From NCBI GenBank assembly GCA_030427505.1, contig JAUICH010000003.1, forward strand, positions 248,001 to 312,000: DNA of 64,000 nucleotides, in the 5' to 3' direction. The position numbers and the translations under genes are program-made. The notes under the pieces are model-generated. The model was given only the letters and a program-made list of their open reading frames with translations, was not told the origin of the DNA and made no database searches. Source of the DNA: Verrucomicrobiia bacterium. Its GTDB lineage: Bacteria; Verrucomicrobiota; Verrucomicrobiia; Verrucomicrobiales; DEV007. This document shows, in pieces, positions 35,697 to 43,596 of the stretch (position 1 is the stretch's first letter; every line of letters starts with the position of its first letter).

Positions 35697-36422
35697 CTAC
35701 GCGCCACGCAAGCGGGAAACTTCGGGCAGCGTGAGCATCTTCTCCACCAAATCCTGGCGATTGCCGTGTTTCAGTTCTTCGAAGGTGACGCTTCGTTGCA
35801 GGTCAAACTTACCGGACTTTGTGCGCCGCAGGGCTTTCAAATGTCCGCCGCAGCCCAGGGTTTTGCCGATGTCATTCGCATAGGTGCGCACGTAGAACCC
35901 CTTGCTGCACACCACCGTGAAATCCACCTCGGGCAAGGCCACGCCGTCGATCCGGTAGCTGTATACGTGCACCAGACGGGGTTCGCGGGCCACTTCCTTC
36001 CCCTGACGGGCCAGCTTGTAGAGCGGCACCCCGTCCTTCTTGATGGCGGACACCATGGGCGGTGTCTGATAGAAATCGCCACGGAACTGATTGAAGGCTT
36101 TTTTCAGGTCTTCTTCCGTGAAGTCCGGCACGGGCCGTTCCTCCATGACGTCGCCTTCCCGATCCTGGGTATTGGTCGTTTTGCCCAGTTCGATGGTACC
36201 GGCATACTCCTTGTCCTCACTCATGAGGAGATCCTGAATCTTGGTTCCTTTCCCGATGACCAGGATCAGGAGCCCGGTTGCCATCGGGTCCAGGGTTCCA
36301 CAGTGACCGATCTTCTTTACTCCCAATGTCTTGCGGGCGACAGCGACGACGTCGTGCGACGTCATTGCCTCACCCTTATCTACCAGGAGAACTCCATCCA
36401 GACTATCCGTTGAGACTTTCAT
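35697..36422 (-). CDS. truB: tRNA pseudouridine(55) synthase TruB
   Basis: 241 aa. It makes pseudouridine-55 in the T-loop of tRNAs. The catalytic Asp lies in KIGHCGTLDPMATGLLILVI. Also seen: YAGTIELGKTTNTQDREGDV, YQTPPMVSAIKKDGVPLYKL and VCSKGFYVRTYANDIGKTLG. The C-terminal PUA domain of longer TruB proteins is short here. Start overlaps nrnA by 20 bp, so coupled translation. Confidence 0.95.
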   Translation of the reverse strand: MKVSTDSLDGVLLVDKGEAMTSHDVVAVARKTLGVKKIGHCGTLDPMATGLLILVIGKGTKIQDLLMSEDKEYAGTIELGKTTNTQDREGDVMEERPVPDFTEEDLKKAFNQFRGDFYQTPPMVSAIKKDGVPLYKLARQGKEVAREPRLVHVYSYRIDGVALPEVDFTVVCSKGFYVRTYANDIGKTLGCGGHLKALRRTKSGKFDLQRSVTFEELKHGNRQDLVEKMLTLPEVSRLRGA

Positions 36423-37395
36423 GTACCGCTTTCAAAAATTGTTCCGCTGCTTCATCCATCGGGCCGGTCATCCGGGCGCCGGCGGCGCGCATGTGGCCGC
36501 CCCCTCCAAACTGGCCGCAGATGGCGGATACATCCGGGCCGCCGCTCTTGGAACGCACGCTGATCCGGACTTTTCCGTCCTGCATTTCTTCGAAGAAAAT
36601 AGCCACCCGAACCGTGTCGACGGAGCGGATGGCGTCAATCAAACCTTCCGTGTCAGAAGGAAGAATGCCCAGCCGCTCAACCACTTCGCGCCGCAAGCGC
36701 CAACTGGCCACCTGGCCGTCTCCGGTCAGCTTCATTTCGCCCAGAAGTTCCCTTAGAAGCTTCAGACGGCGTACCGGGTAGCTGTCATAAACCTTTTCCG
36801 CAATGTCCCCCACCCGCACGCCGGCTTCCACCAGGCGGGCCGCCACCTCGAAGGTCCGGGCGGTGGTGCTGGGGTATTTGAAAGAACCGGTATCCGTGAC
36901 GATGGCCACCCAGAGAGCGTCCCGGGCTACCTCGTCCAGCGGCCAGCCCATACATTCGATCAAGTCATAGACGATCTGGCCCGCCGCCGGCGCATCCGCA
37001 TCAACAAAGTTCCAGTCTCCGTAGCCGGGATTGCTGATGTGGTGATCCATATTGATCACCCTTTCATAGCCTTTCAGGCAATCCCAGACCGGTTCGCCAA
37101 TGCGGCTTTTCTCCGCGGAATCCAGCGCGACGACTACCTCCACCTCGACAGGCGCGGACACCGAAGCCGGGGTCAGAACCATATCCTTTCCCTGAAGGAA
37201 GAGGTAGTTCTCCGGCACGCCGTCATGATTCATGACGAGCACGTCCTTCCCCAGATCTTTCAAGACCTGACCGAGGGCCATGATGGACCCGATGGCGTCT
37301 CCATCCGGCCGCAGGTGACTCACCACGGCAACGGAGGACTTTCCGCTGAGGTAGTCACCAATCTCGCGGAGCGTCACTGTCTTTCCGGCTTCCAT
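36403..37395 (-). CDS. nrnA: DHH-family phosphoesterase (NrnA-like)
   Basis: 330 aa. NrnA-type enzymes degrade nanoRNA and dephosphorylate pAp. DHH motifs: VVSHLRPDGDAIGSIMALGQ, VALDSAEKSRIGEPVWD, NMDHHISNPGYGDWNFVD, YPSTTARTFEVAARLVEAG. C-terminal DHHA1: RISVRSKSGGPDVSAICGQF and GGGGHMRAAGARM. Typical neighbour of rbfA and truB. Overlaps rbfA by one base and truB by 20. Confidence 0.92.
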   Translation of the reverse strand: MEAGKTVTLREIGDYLSGKSSVAVVSHLRPDGDAIGSIMALGQVLKDLGKDVLVMNHDGVPENYLFLQGKDMVLTPASVSAPVEVEVVVALDSAEKSRIGEPVWDCLKGYERVINMDHHISNPGYGDWNFVDADAPAAGQIVYDLIECMGWPLDEVARDALWVAIVTDTGSFKYPSTTARTFEVAARLVEAGVRVGDIAEKVYDSYPVRRLKLLRELLGEMKLTGDGQVASWRLRREVVERLGILPSDTEGLIDAIRSVDTVRVAIFFEEMQDGKVRISVRSKSGGPDVSAICGQFGGGGHMRAAGARMTGPMDEAAEQFLKAVHESLNG

Positions 37396-37805
37396 CAGCG
37401 GGTGCTTTCGCCCTCCTCCAGATGGTCTCCGGTTTCGTAACCTTCCTCCATATCTTCATCGGGGGGTAGTGTGTCTTCAATTTCCTGCAGTAGCGAGACA
37501 ACCCGCACTCCGCGCTCCGCGGAGACATCCGGCCTGAAGGTTAGTTGCGGGGTGTATTTGAGCACCACCCGGCGGCTCATGTGGCTCTGAATCAGACCGT
37601 GATTTTCATTCAGCTTCGCGATGACCTTGTCCCGTTCTTCTTCGGGACCCACGATGCCGATGAATACATGGCCGCTTCTCAGGTCGGGCGTCACGTCCAC
37701 GTCGGTCACGGTGACCAGCACGTTGGGAAATTCGAAATCTTTCGCGATGACGTTGCTCAGCTCGCGCTTCAGCAGTTCCCGCACTCTCAATAACCTCTGA
37801 CTCAT
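37395..37805 (-). CDS. rbfA: Ribosome-binding factor A
   Basis: 136 aa. It helps mature the 30S subunit and its 16S rRNA 5' end. Pattern: RVRELLKRELSNVIAKDFEF, VTVTDVDVTPDLRSGHVFIG, HMSRRVVLKYTPQLTFRPDV, plus a short acidic tail (EDMEEGYETGDHLEEGE). Between infB and nrnA on the reverse strand. Confidence 0.95.
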   Translation of the reverse strand: MSQRLLRVRELLKRELSNVIAKDFEFPNVLVTVTDVDVTPDLRSGHVFIGIVGPEEERDKVIAKLNENHGLIQSHMSRRVVLKYTPQLTFRPDVSAERGVRVVSLLQEIEDTLPPDEDMEEGYETGDHLEEGESTR

Positions 37806-37918
37806 ACCGTCGCCCTCCTTCTAGTTCTTAGACGAAAATAGCAAAGACAAGCAGTGGAAACCAAGGCGTTCCCGGGAGGTAGCCCGATGCAACTTTTCCC
37901 GCCGTGGACGCTCGCGGA

Positions 37919-40039
37919 TTACAGCGTTTGCTGGATCTTCTCGAGTTCGTAGCACTCGATGATGTCGTCCTTCATGTAGTCGTTGAAGTCGCCCAAGCGA
38001 ATCCCGCACTCCAAGCCGTTGCGGACTTCCTCGACATCCTCTTTAAAGCGCCGCAGCGTCTGGAAACCACCGTCATAGACGGGTTGGTCGCCTCTCAGGA
38101 CGCGGGCGCGCGCTTTCCGGTTGACGCGGCCATCGATGACGACGCAGCCGCCCACTCTGCCGGAGGAAAGTTTGAAGACTTCCCTGATCTGGGCGTGTCC
38201 CAAGACATTCTCCCGGGTCTCCGGCTCCAGCATGCCCAGCATGGCGTCTTTCACCTGATCGATAAGCTCGTAGATGATGCTGTATAGCTTCACCTGCACG
38301 CCTTCTTTCTTGGCAGCGGAAACGGCTTTGTTCTCCACTTTGGTATTGAAGCCAATGATGATGGCGTCCGAAGCACTGGCCAGCAGCACGTCCGACTCCG
38401 TGACGGGACCGGCCGCGGTGTGAATGACCTCCAGGGAAATCTTATCGGAATTGATTTCGTTCAAAGCTCCGACAATGGCTTCCGCGGACCCCTGCACGTC
38501 TGTCTTCAGAATGACCTTGAGAGTCTTTTTCCCGACTTCGTCGATGTCCGCGAAGAGCGCTTCCAGAGACGCCCGCTTCGGCCGGCCAAGCTTTTCCTGA
38601 CGTTCGCTCTCCAGCCGCTCTTCACTGAGCTTCTTCGAGGCGCGATCGGATTCCATCTGAACGAGTTCGTCCCCGACTCCGGGCACGCCGGAAAAGCCCA
38701 GCACCTCCACCGGCGTGGCGGGTCCGGCTTCTTCCGTTATCTTTCCAATGTCGCTCAGCATGCTCTTCACCTTGCCGCTGTAGTTGCCGCAGATGAAAGG
38801 CATCCCCACCTTCAGGGTGCCGCTCTGAATCACAACCGTGGCCGTGGGGCCTTTGCCAGCCTCCATGCGTGCTTCGATGACCGTGCCGCGAGCCGGTCCT
38901 TCGGGATTGGCTTTCAGCTCCAGGACTTCCGCCTGAAGGCCGATCATGTCGAAAAGATCATCCAGACCTGCGCCTGTCTTGGCGGACACTTCCACGCAGA
39001 TGGTGTTGCCGCCCCAGTCTTCCGGCGACAGGCCCGCGTCTTGGAGTTGGCCTTTCACCTTGTCCACGTTCGCCGCGGGCAGATCGACCTTATTGATGGC
39101 CACCACGATGGTGACGCCCGCCGCTTTGGCGTGGTCCATGGCTTCCCGCGTCGTCGGCATGATGCCGTCGTCCGCCGCAATGACAAGCACCACGATGTCC
39201 GTGACCGTGGCGCCACGCGCCCGCATGGCGGTAAAGGCTTCGTGACCGGGCGTATCCAGGAAAGTCACGCGCTGTCCGTTTCTTTCCACGCTGTAAGCAC
39301 CGATGTGCTGGGTAATGCCGCCAGCTTCCCCTTCCACCACGCGCGAACCGCGGAACTGGTCGAGCAGCGAGGTCTTCCCGTGGTCCACGTGACCCATGAA
39401 GGTCACGATGGGCGGACGAAGCTTCAGTTTCTCTTCCTCGACCACCTCAGGAACCTTGGGCTCCTCGATAACTTCCTCGACCTTGTGGACTCCGGCGCCT
39501 TTTTCCCGTTTTTCCCGCTCGAATACGAAGCCGTGTTTTTCACAAACTTGCGCGGCCACGTCGGGCTCGATGGACTGGTTCTGGCTGGCGAACACATCCA
39601 TCTCCATCAAGTCCTTGATCAACTTGAAGGGTTTGATGCCCATCAGCTCCGCCAGATCCGTGACGATGATGGGCGGCTTGATGTTGATGATCTTGCTGGG
39701 ATCGATCTCCTCTTCCTCCTCGACGGCGGGCTCTTCCGGCTCGGCCGCGACCGGTTCCGGGATCTCTTCGACAGCTTTGGCCTTGGGTTCGTCCACCGGC
39801 GGCGGCGGAGCCACGGGATTACCGGCTCCCACGCTTCCCAACTTCTTGAACAGGGACTGATCCTTGCTCTCCTGGTTGGTGCTCTTCGCACCTTTGTTGT
39901 CGCGGCGCTTCTCGGCCTTGCGCTCCTCTTCCTCAAACAGGTTCAGAGCCTCCTTCTTGGCCTCGGCCAGCGGCTTGTCGAGCTGCCGTCCGCCGCCTCG
40001 TCTGGAGCCGCGCTTTTTCGTTGGTTCTTGGGAAGCCAT
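37919..40039 (-). CDS. infB: Translation initiation factor IF-2
   Basis: 706 aa from ATG 40039; a start 12 bp upstream is also possible. It brings initiator tRNA to the 30S subunit. Order: a charged N-terminal tail with Pro/Glu-rich spacer ([20 protein letters not shown]), the IF2_N domain ([20 protein letters not shown]), the G domain ([49 protein letters not shown]), then beta-barrel and C-terminal domains ([20 protein letters not shown]). Follows nusA, with an intrinsic terminator in the gap. Confidence 0.97.
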   Translation of the reverse strand: MASQEPTKKRGSRRGGGRQLDKPLAEAKKEALNLFEEEERKAEKRRDNKGAKSTNQESKDQSLFKKLGSVGAGNPVAPPPPVDEPKAKAVEEIPEPVAAEPEEPAVEEEEEIDPSKIINIKPPIIVTDLAELMGIKPFKLIKDLMEMDVFASQNQSIEPDVAAQVCEKHGFVFEREKREKGAGVHKVEEVIEEPKVPEVVEEEKLKLRPPIVTFMGHVDHGKTSLLDQFRGSRVVEGEAGGITQHIGAYSVERNGQRVTFLDTPGHEAFTAMRARGATVTDIVVLVIAADDGIMPTTREAMDHAKAAGVTIVVAINKVDLPAANVDKVKGQLQDAGLSPEDWGGNTICVEVSAKTGAGLDDLFDMIGLQAEVLELKANPEGPARGTVIEARMEAGKGPTATVVIQSGTLKVGMPFICGNYSGKVKSMLSDIGKITEEAGPATPVEVLGFSGVPGVGDELVQMESDRASKKLSEERLESERQEKLGRPKRASLEALFADIDEVGKKTLKVILKTDVQGSAEAIVGALNEINSDKISLEVIHTAAGPVTESDVLLASASDAIIIGFNTKVENKAVSAAKKEGVQVKLYSIIYELIDQVKDAMLGMLEPETRENVLGHAQIREVFKLSSGRVGGCVVIDGRVNRKARARVLRGDQPVYDGGFQTLRRFKEDVEEVRNGLECGIRLGDFNDYMKDDIIECYELEKIQQTL

Positions 40040-40101
40040 GCAATCAGTCAAACCGTATCGTGGAAACTTGTAGGGTTGAAATCGTTCAATCAGGAAATAC
40101 T

Positions 40102-40129
40102 AAAAAACTCCGGCACGCTCATGCCGGAG
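40102..40129 (-). terminator. Intrinsic terminator between nusA and infB
   Basis: On the minus strand, CTCCGGCA-TGAGCG-TGCCGGAG (40129-40108) is a perfect eight-base-pair hairpin followed by six T (40107-40102). It lies 16 bp after the nusA stop and about 60 bp before infB, in an operon where these genes are usually co-transcribed. It may partially terminate or be regulated by NusA itself. Confidence 0.85.
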
Positions 40130-40144
40130 AGGAAAAACACCTGC

Positions 40145-41554
40145 CTAGGCGTTTTCCCTTTCTTCGCCACCAGCCACCGCCGGCTCCTCCTCGCCACCGC
40201 TCTCGGCAGGCGGGGATTCCTCTTCGGCCGCGGCTTCTGAAGCTGGAGCAGGCGCTTCATCCTCCGGGGCTTCCGCAGGAGCAGCGTCAGCTTCGCCATG
40301 GGGAGCAGGGCCACCCATCTTGAGCGCGGCCTTGGCGAGAATCTCTTCACCGACAGACTCTTCCACGTCCAGAATTTCCGCGACGTCTTCCGCGTCCACG
40401 CCAGCCAGCATCTCAAGGTTGACGATACCGCCCCGGACAAGTCCGACGGCGGTGTCCAGATCCACGCCCAGTTCCGCGGCCAACTGGCCTCCGGCTTCGA
40501 CGACCCGGGCTTCGAACTGCTCGTGCTTGGACTCGTCTTTCTCGACCTTCACGTCCCAGTCGATCAAGCGGGAAGTCAGGCGGGCATTCTGGCCACGGCG
40601 GCCAATTGCCTTGGAAAGTTCTTCTTCGTCCACCGTGACGCGGACGCGTTTTTCCTCTTCGTTCAGCTCGATGGTCCGGATCTTCGCGGGCTTCAGGGCG
40701 TCTTCGACGAATTCGCGGATGTTTTCGCTCCAGCGGATGATGTCCACCTTCTCGTTGTTCAACTCGCGGACAATGTTCTTCACGCGGGCGCCCCGCAGGC
40801 CCACGCAGGCGCCAACCGGGTCCACTTTGTCATCGTTGCTGAACACCGCGACCTTGGTCCGGTAACCGGCTTCGCGGGCGATGCCGCGAATTTCCACGGT
40901 GCGATCCGCGATCTCACTGACTTCCGATTCGAAAAGGCGGCGAACAAAGTTCGGATGGCTGCGGGAAAGAATGATCTCGGGACCACGCGGGCCGTTTTCC
41001 ACCGCCACGACATAGGCACGAATGCGGTCGCCAATGTTGTATTCCTCGGTATTGACCCGTTCGCGGGAAGGCATGACACCTTCGAATTTCCCAAGGTCCA
41101 CAATCACGTCCGAGCGCTCGAAACGCCGCACCGTGCCGCTCACGATGTCACCGGCGCGATCTTTGAACTCGTCATAGATCATCTCCTTCTCCGCCTGGCG
41201 GAGGCGCTGCATCATGGCCTGTTTGGCGGTCTGGGCGGCAATACGCCCGAAGTCCTTCGGCGTGACCTCTACTTCAACCTCTTCGCCAAGTTCGGCGTCG
41301 GGCCTGATCCGGCGCGCGGTGGCCAAATCCAGCTCATCGTAAGGGGCGGTCACATTTTCCACGACCACCAGCTTCGCGGTGGCGCGAATCTTGCCTGTTT
41401 CAGGGGCAATGGAGATGTTTAGCTCACGTGCCGGACCAATACTCTTCTTGGATGCAGACAACAAAGCGCCCTCAATGGCTTCGACCATGGTGGAGCGGTC
41501 GATGCCCTTTTCTTTTTCGTAGTACTCAAAGAGAGCTAGTAACTCGTTGGTCAT
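40145..41554 (-). CDS. nusA: Transcription termination/antitermination factor NusA
   Basis: 469 aa from ATG 41554. Order: N-terminal RNAP-binding domain (LLALFEYYEKEKGIDRSTMV), S1 domain (DIVSGTVRRFERSDVIVDLG, EGVMPSRERV), KH domains (DPVGACVGLRGARVKNIVRE, SKAIGRRGQNARLTSRLIDW), then an acidic/Ala-Pro-rich tail of about 55 residues (APEDEAPAPASEAAAEEESP). It modulates pausing, termination and rRNA antitermination. Head gene of the translation operon; rimP, its usual upstream partner, is absent. Confidence 0.96.
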   Translation of the reverse strand: MTNELLALFEYYEKEKGIDRSTMVEAIEGALLSASKKSIGPARELNISIAPETGKIRATAKLVVVENVTAPYDELDLATARRIRPDAELGEEVEVEVTPKDFGRIAAQTAKQAMMQRLRQAEKEMIYDEFKDRAGDIVSGTVRRFERSDVIVDLGKFEGVMPSRERVNTEEYNIGDRIRAYVVAVENGPRGPEIILSRSHPNFVRRLFESEVSEIADRTVEIRGIAREAGYRTKVAVFSNDDKVDPVGACVGLRGARVKNIVRELNNEKVDIIRWSENIREFVEDALKPAKIRTIELNEEEKRVRVTVDEEELSKAIGRRGQNARLTSRLIDWDVKVEKDESKHEQFEARVVEAGGQLAAELGVDLDTAVGLVRGGIVNLEMLAGVDAEDVAEILDVEESVGEEILAKAALKMGGPAPHGEADAAPAEAPEDEAPAPASEAAAEEESPPAESGGEEEPAVAGGEERENA

Positions 41555-41581
41555 CTTGCTGTAATGGCCGGAGACAAAAAA

Positions 41582-41624
41582 GAGCGGGAAAAATCCCACT
41601 CCGACTCGTCACCACGCCGTGGTG
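41582..41624. promoter_or_regulatory. Two palindromes in nusA / HAD divergent region
   Basis: A near-perfect hairpin GAGCGGGA-AAAA-TCCCACTC (41582-41601; one G-T wobble) and a palindrome CACCACG-C-CGTGGTG (41610-41624) lie in the 158-bp gap between the divergent nusA and HAD-hydrolase genes, within the leader of nusA. They could be an operator and a leader hairpin; no binding protein is known. Confidence 0.4.
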
Positions 41625-41712
41625 TCTTGCACGTCAAGTGTCTTAAACGTTCCAAGATAGGCATAAGCCCCAGATGTCGCAAGCACGAAATCTTTAGCCT
41701 CCCAGTAAGGTC

Positions 41713-42453
41713 ATGAGGACTTTAGTTAAAGCCATTACTTTCGACGCGGCGGGGACGCTGTTTCAGCTACGTGAGGCCGTGGGCGAAGGCTACGCCAAGG
41801 TCGCCAAACGTCACGGTCTGACCTTGCGGCCAGGAGAGGTGGAAGACGCCTTCCGCCTGGTCTGGAGCCGCCTGCCCCCGCCCCATTCAGTTTCTCCTGA
41901 AGGCAGTGCCAGTCTCGTTTCTCCGGAGGAAAGCGACGCGCGGGAAAGGCTATGGTGGAAAGAACTCGTCCGCCAAGTGGTCGACACCTGCGGATTCGAA
42001 GGCTTGGAGGGCCAGGCATTCGATAATCTGTTCGAAGATCTTTTCGCCTACTATGCCTCTCCTTCCGTTTGGGCATTGTGTCAGGGTGTGCGCGGACTTC
42101 TGGACCGGCTGAAGGGAGCCGGTCTTTCGCTGGCGGTCGTTTCGAATTTCGATTCTCGCCTGGAAGGCATTGTCGAAGGGCTCGGCATCCGGCCATACTT
42201 TCGCGCCTTGATCTGCTCTGGAAAAACGGGCGCGTCGAAACCGGACCCCGCCATTTTCCTGGCCGCCGCCGCGGCCCTCGAGGTTCCTCCGGAATGGATT
42301 CTCCATGTGGGTGACGACCGGAAGCGGGACCTGGAAGGAGCAAGAGCGGCGGGCTTTGAGGCCCAATTGATCGCGCCGGGAACTCTTTCTTCCGCGCCTT
42401 TCTGGAACACCCTGCTGGCCCCCTTCGCCTCCCAACCCACAGACTGTCATTGA
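41713..42453 (+). CDS. HAD-superfamily hydrolase (HDHD3-like)
   Basis: 246 aa. HAD fold with motif I (ITFDAAGTLFQLREAVGEGY), motif II (AVVSNFDSRLEGIVEGLG), the motif III lysine (KTGASKPDPAIFLAAAAAL) and motif IV (HVGDDRKRDLEGARAAGF). Motif I has Asp then Ala-Ala-Gly instead of the DxD pattern, so the usual second Asp is replaced, as in many HDHD3-type members. Substrate unknown. Divergent from nusA. Confidence 0.85.
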   Translation: MRTLVKAITFDAAGTLFQLREAVGEGYAKVAKRHGLTLRPGEVEDAFRLVWSRLPPPHSVSPEGSASLVSPEESDARERLWWKELVRQVVDTCGFEGLEGQAFDNLFEDLFAYYASPSVWALCQGVRGLLDRLKGAGLSLAVVSNFDSRLEGIVEGLGIRPYFRALICSGKTGASKPDPAIFLAAAAALEVPPEWILHVGDDRKRDLEGARAAGFEAQLIAPGTLSSAPFWNTLLAPFASQPTDCH

Positions 42454-42506
42454 ATTCCCGCATCACGCTTTCTGAAAACGGAAGCACGAAAACGAACGGA
42501 TATTAC

Positions 42507-42535
42507 TTGCACGTTCCAGATTCCTGAAGTAACGG
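42507..42535 (+). promoter_or_regulatory. Putative promoter of tRNA-Lys
   Basis: TTGCAC (42507-42512) and TAACGG (42530-42535) 17 bp apart, 68 bp before the tRNA. The -35 fits well, the -10 poorly; kept as a weak inference. Confidence 0.3.
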
Positions 42536-42602
42536 AGTCACCCTTTCCGCTTCGGCCTCCGGAGCGACCCGGTTCTTCCCACTCGGAGAACCAACCCACC
42601 AT

Positions 42603-42675
42603 GGACGGGTAGCTCAGTCGGTAGAGCAGTTGGCTTTTAACCAATTGGTCCTGGGTTCGAGTCCCAGCCCGTCCA
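42603..42675 (+). tRNA. tRNA-Lys(TTT)
   Basis: 73 nt. Acceptor stem GGACGGG/CCCGTCC, D arm with GCTCAGTCGGTAGAGC, anticodon stem TTGG/CCAA with loop CTTTTAA (anticodon TTT), and T arm CTGGGTTCGAGTCCCAG. Discriminator base A. The terminal CCA is not encoded (ACTTCC follows), so a CCA-adding enzyme must finish it. Confidence 0.97.
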
Positions 42676-43037
42676 CTTCCTTTACTTCCTTTTCTACCGG
42701 CAGCGCCACTGGCGCCCCGGTTCGCCGCCGGACGCGAACTGGATCTTCCGCTGGAACTCGAGCGAGAGGACTCATGGCCAGCGGCGGTCCGATCTGGGCT
42801 GGCGCCCCTGTTTCTGCTTACCGCTTCGGCTGATTGGGGGAAACGGCATCCGGGCTTGGACCGGATGGTTCCGCCCACTTATTTGCTCGCTTCGCTCGGA
42901 TTTTTTATGATCGCGGTCTTCTTTTCCGATCTCCGCGTTGCTCGATCAGCCGTTGAGCTGGCTCAACTCCCTTCTCGCTCCTTGAACTTGAAAAAGATTT
43001 CTCGCGGATTTCGCCCACCTATTTCGCAAACACCATA
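42676..43037. other. Gap downstream of tRNA-Lys, nothing convincing
   Basis: About 360 bp without a supported gene. A pyrimidine-rich stretch (TTCCTTTACTTCCTTTTCTA) just after the tRNA may help end its transcript. An overlapping 143-codon frame on the minus strand is only the mirror of the tRNA. Confidence 0.6.
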
Positions 43038-43592
43038 CTAAAAATAGACGTCCACGTAATCCGTGACCGAGTCCTGGGGGTTCGACATCTGCTGAAGACG
43101 CCAATATTGGCGGCCTTGGGTGGAGGCAAATTGAAACGTGCCTTTGCGCACGACTTCCTGTCCTCCGGCAATGTGAGAAACCCGGGTCCGGATGACGCCT
43201 TCGAATTCGAAGGATGTCTCGTCCAGAGGCGTGACGATGCCGTCAATTTTCAGGTAGTCACCCGAACTGCCTGCCGCGTCCTGTCCGCCGGTCATCCGCA
43301 GTCTCCCATTCTCTCCCCGCACCACCGTTACCGTGCCGAAGTCATCCCAGCTGATCCACTGGAGGGAGCACAGGTGGGTGCCCAGCAGTTTGGCTTCCGC
43401 GGCATTCGCTTCGCTTGGCGCCGGGGCCACGGTGGCAGCCTCCACGGCCGGAGTTTCCGATGCTGGTGAGGTTTCGGTGGCGGTTTGGCAACCCGTGGCT
43501 GCCAATCCCAACAGGACAGACAGGAAAGAAACCCCTGCTTGCCCGAATGCGGCCGGACGTTTTCGCGGATCTTTGAATGTGGTATCTGTCAT
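43038..43592 (-). CDS. Probable lipoprotein, unknown
   Basis: 184 aa. A signal peptide (AGVSFLSVLLGLAATGCQTA) with lipobox-like ATGC suggests lipid attachment at the Cys. An Ala/Pro/Glu-rich spacer of about 35 residues follows. The remainder (LLGTHLCSLQWISWDDFGTV, TSFEFEGVIRTRVSHIAG, KGTFQFASTQGRQYWRLQ) looks like a beta-rich domain. Starts 5 bp from the FAD-oxidoreductase stop on the same strand, so likely in one operon with it. Function unknown. Confidence 0.72.
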   Translation of the reverse strand: MTDTTFKDPRKRPAAFGQAGVSFLSVLLGLAATGCQTATETSPASETPAVEAATVAPAPSEANAAEAKLLGTHLCSLQWISWDDFGTVTVVRGENGRLRMTGGQDAAGSSGDYLKIDGIVTPLDETSFEFEGVIRTRVSHIAGGQEVVRKGTFQFASTQGRQYWRLQQMSNPQDSVTDYVDVYF

Positions 43593-43596
43593 GGCG

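Noticed and set aside
38420-40240. 606-codon plus-strand frame opposite infB
   Set aside because: His/Arg/Gly-rich translation with no domain; antisense to a certain infB. High GC leaves long empty frames on the other strand.
42447-42878. 143-codon minus-strand frame containing GRAGTRTQDQLVKSQLLYRL
   Set aside because: This is the mirror of the tRNA-Lys gene, a well-known false protein seen opposite tRNAs.
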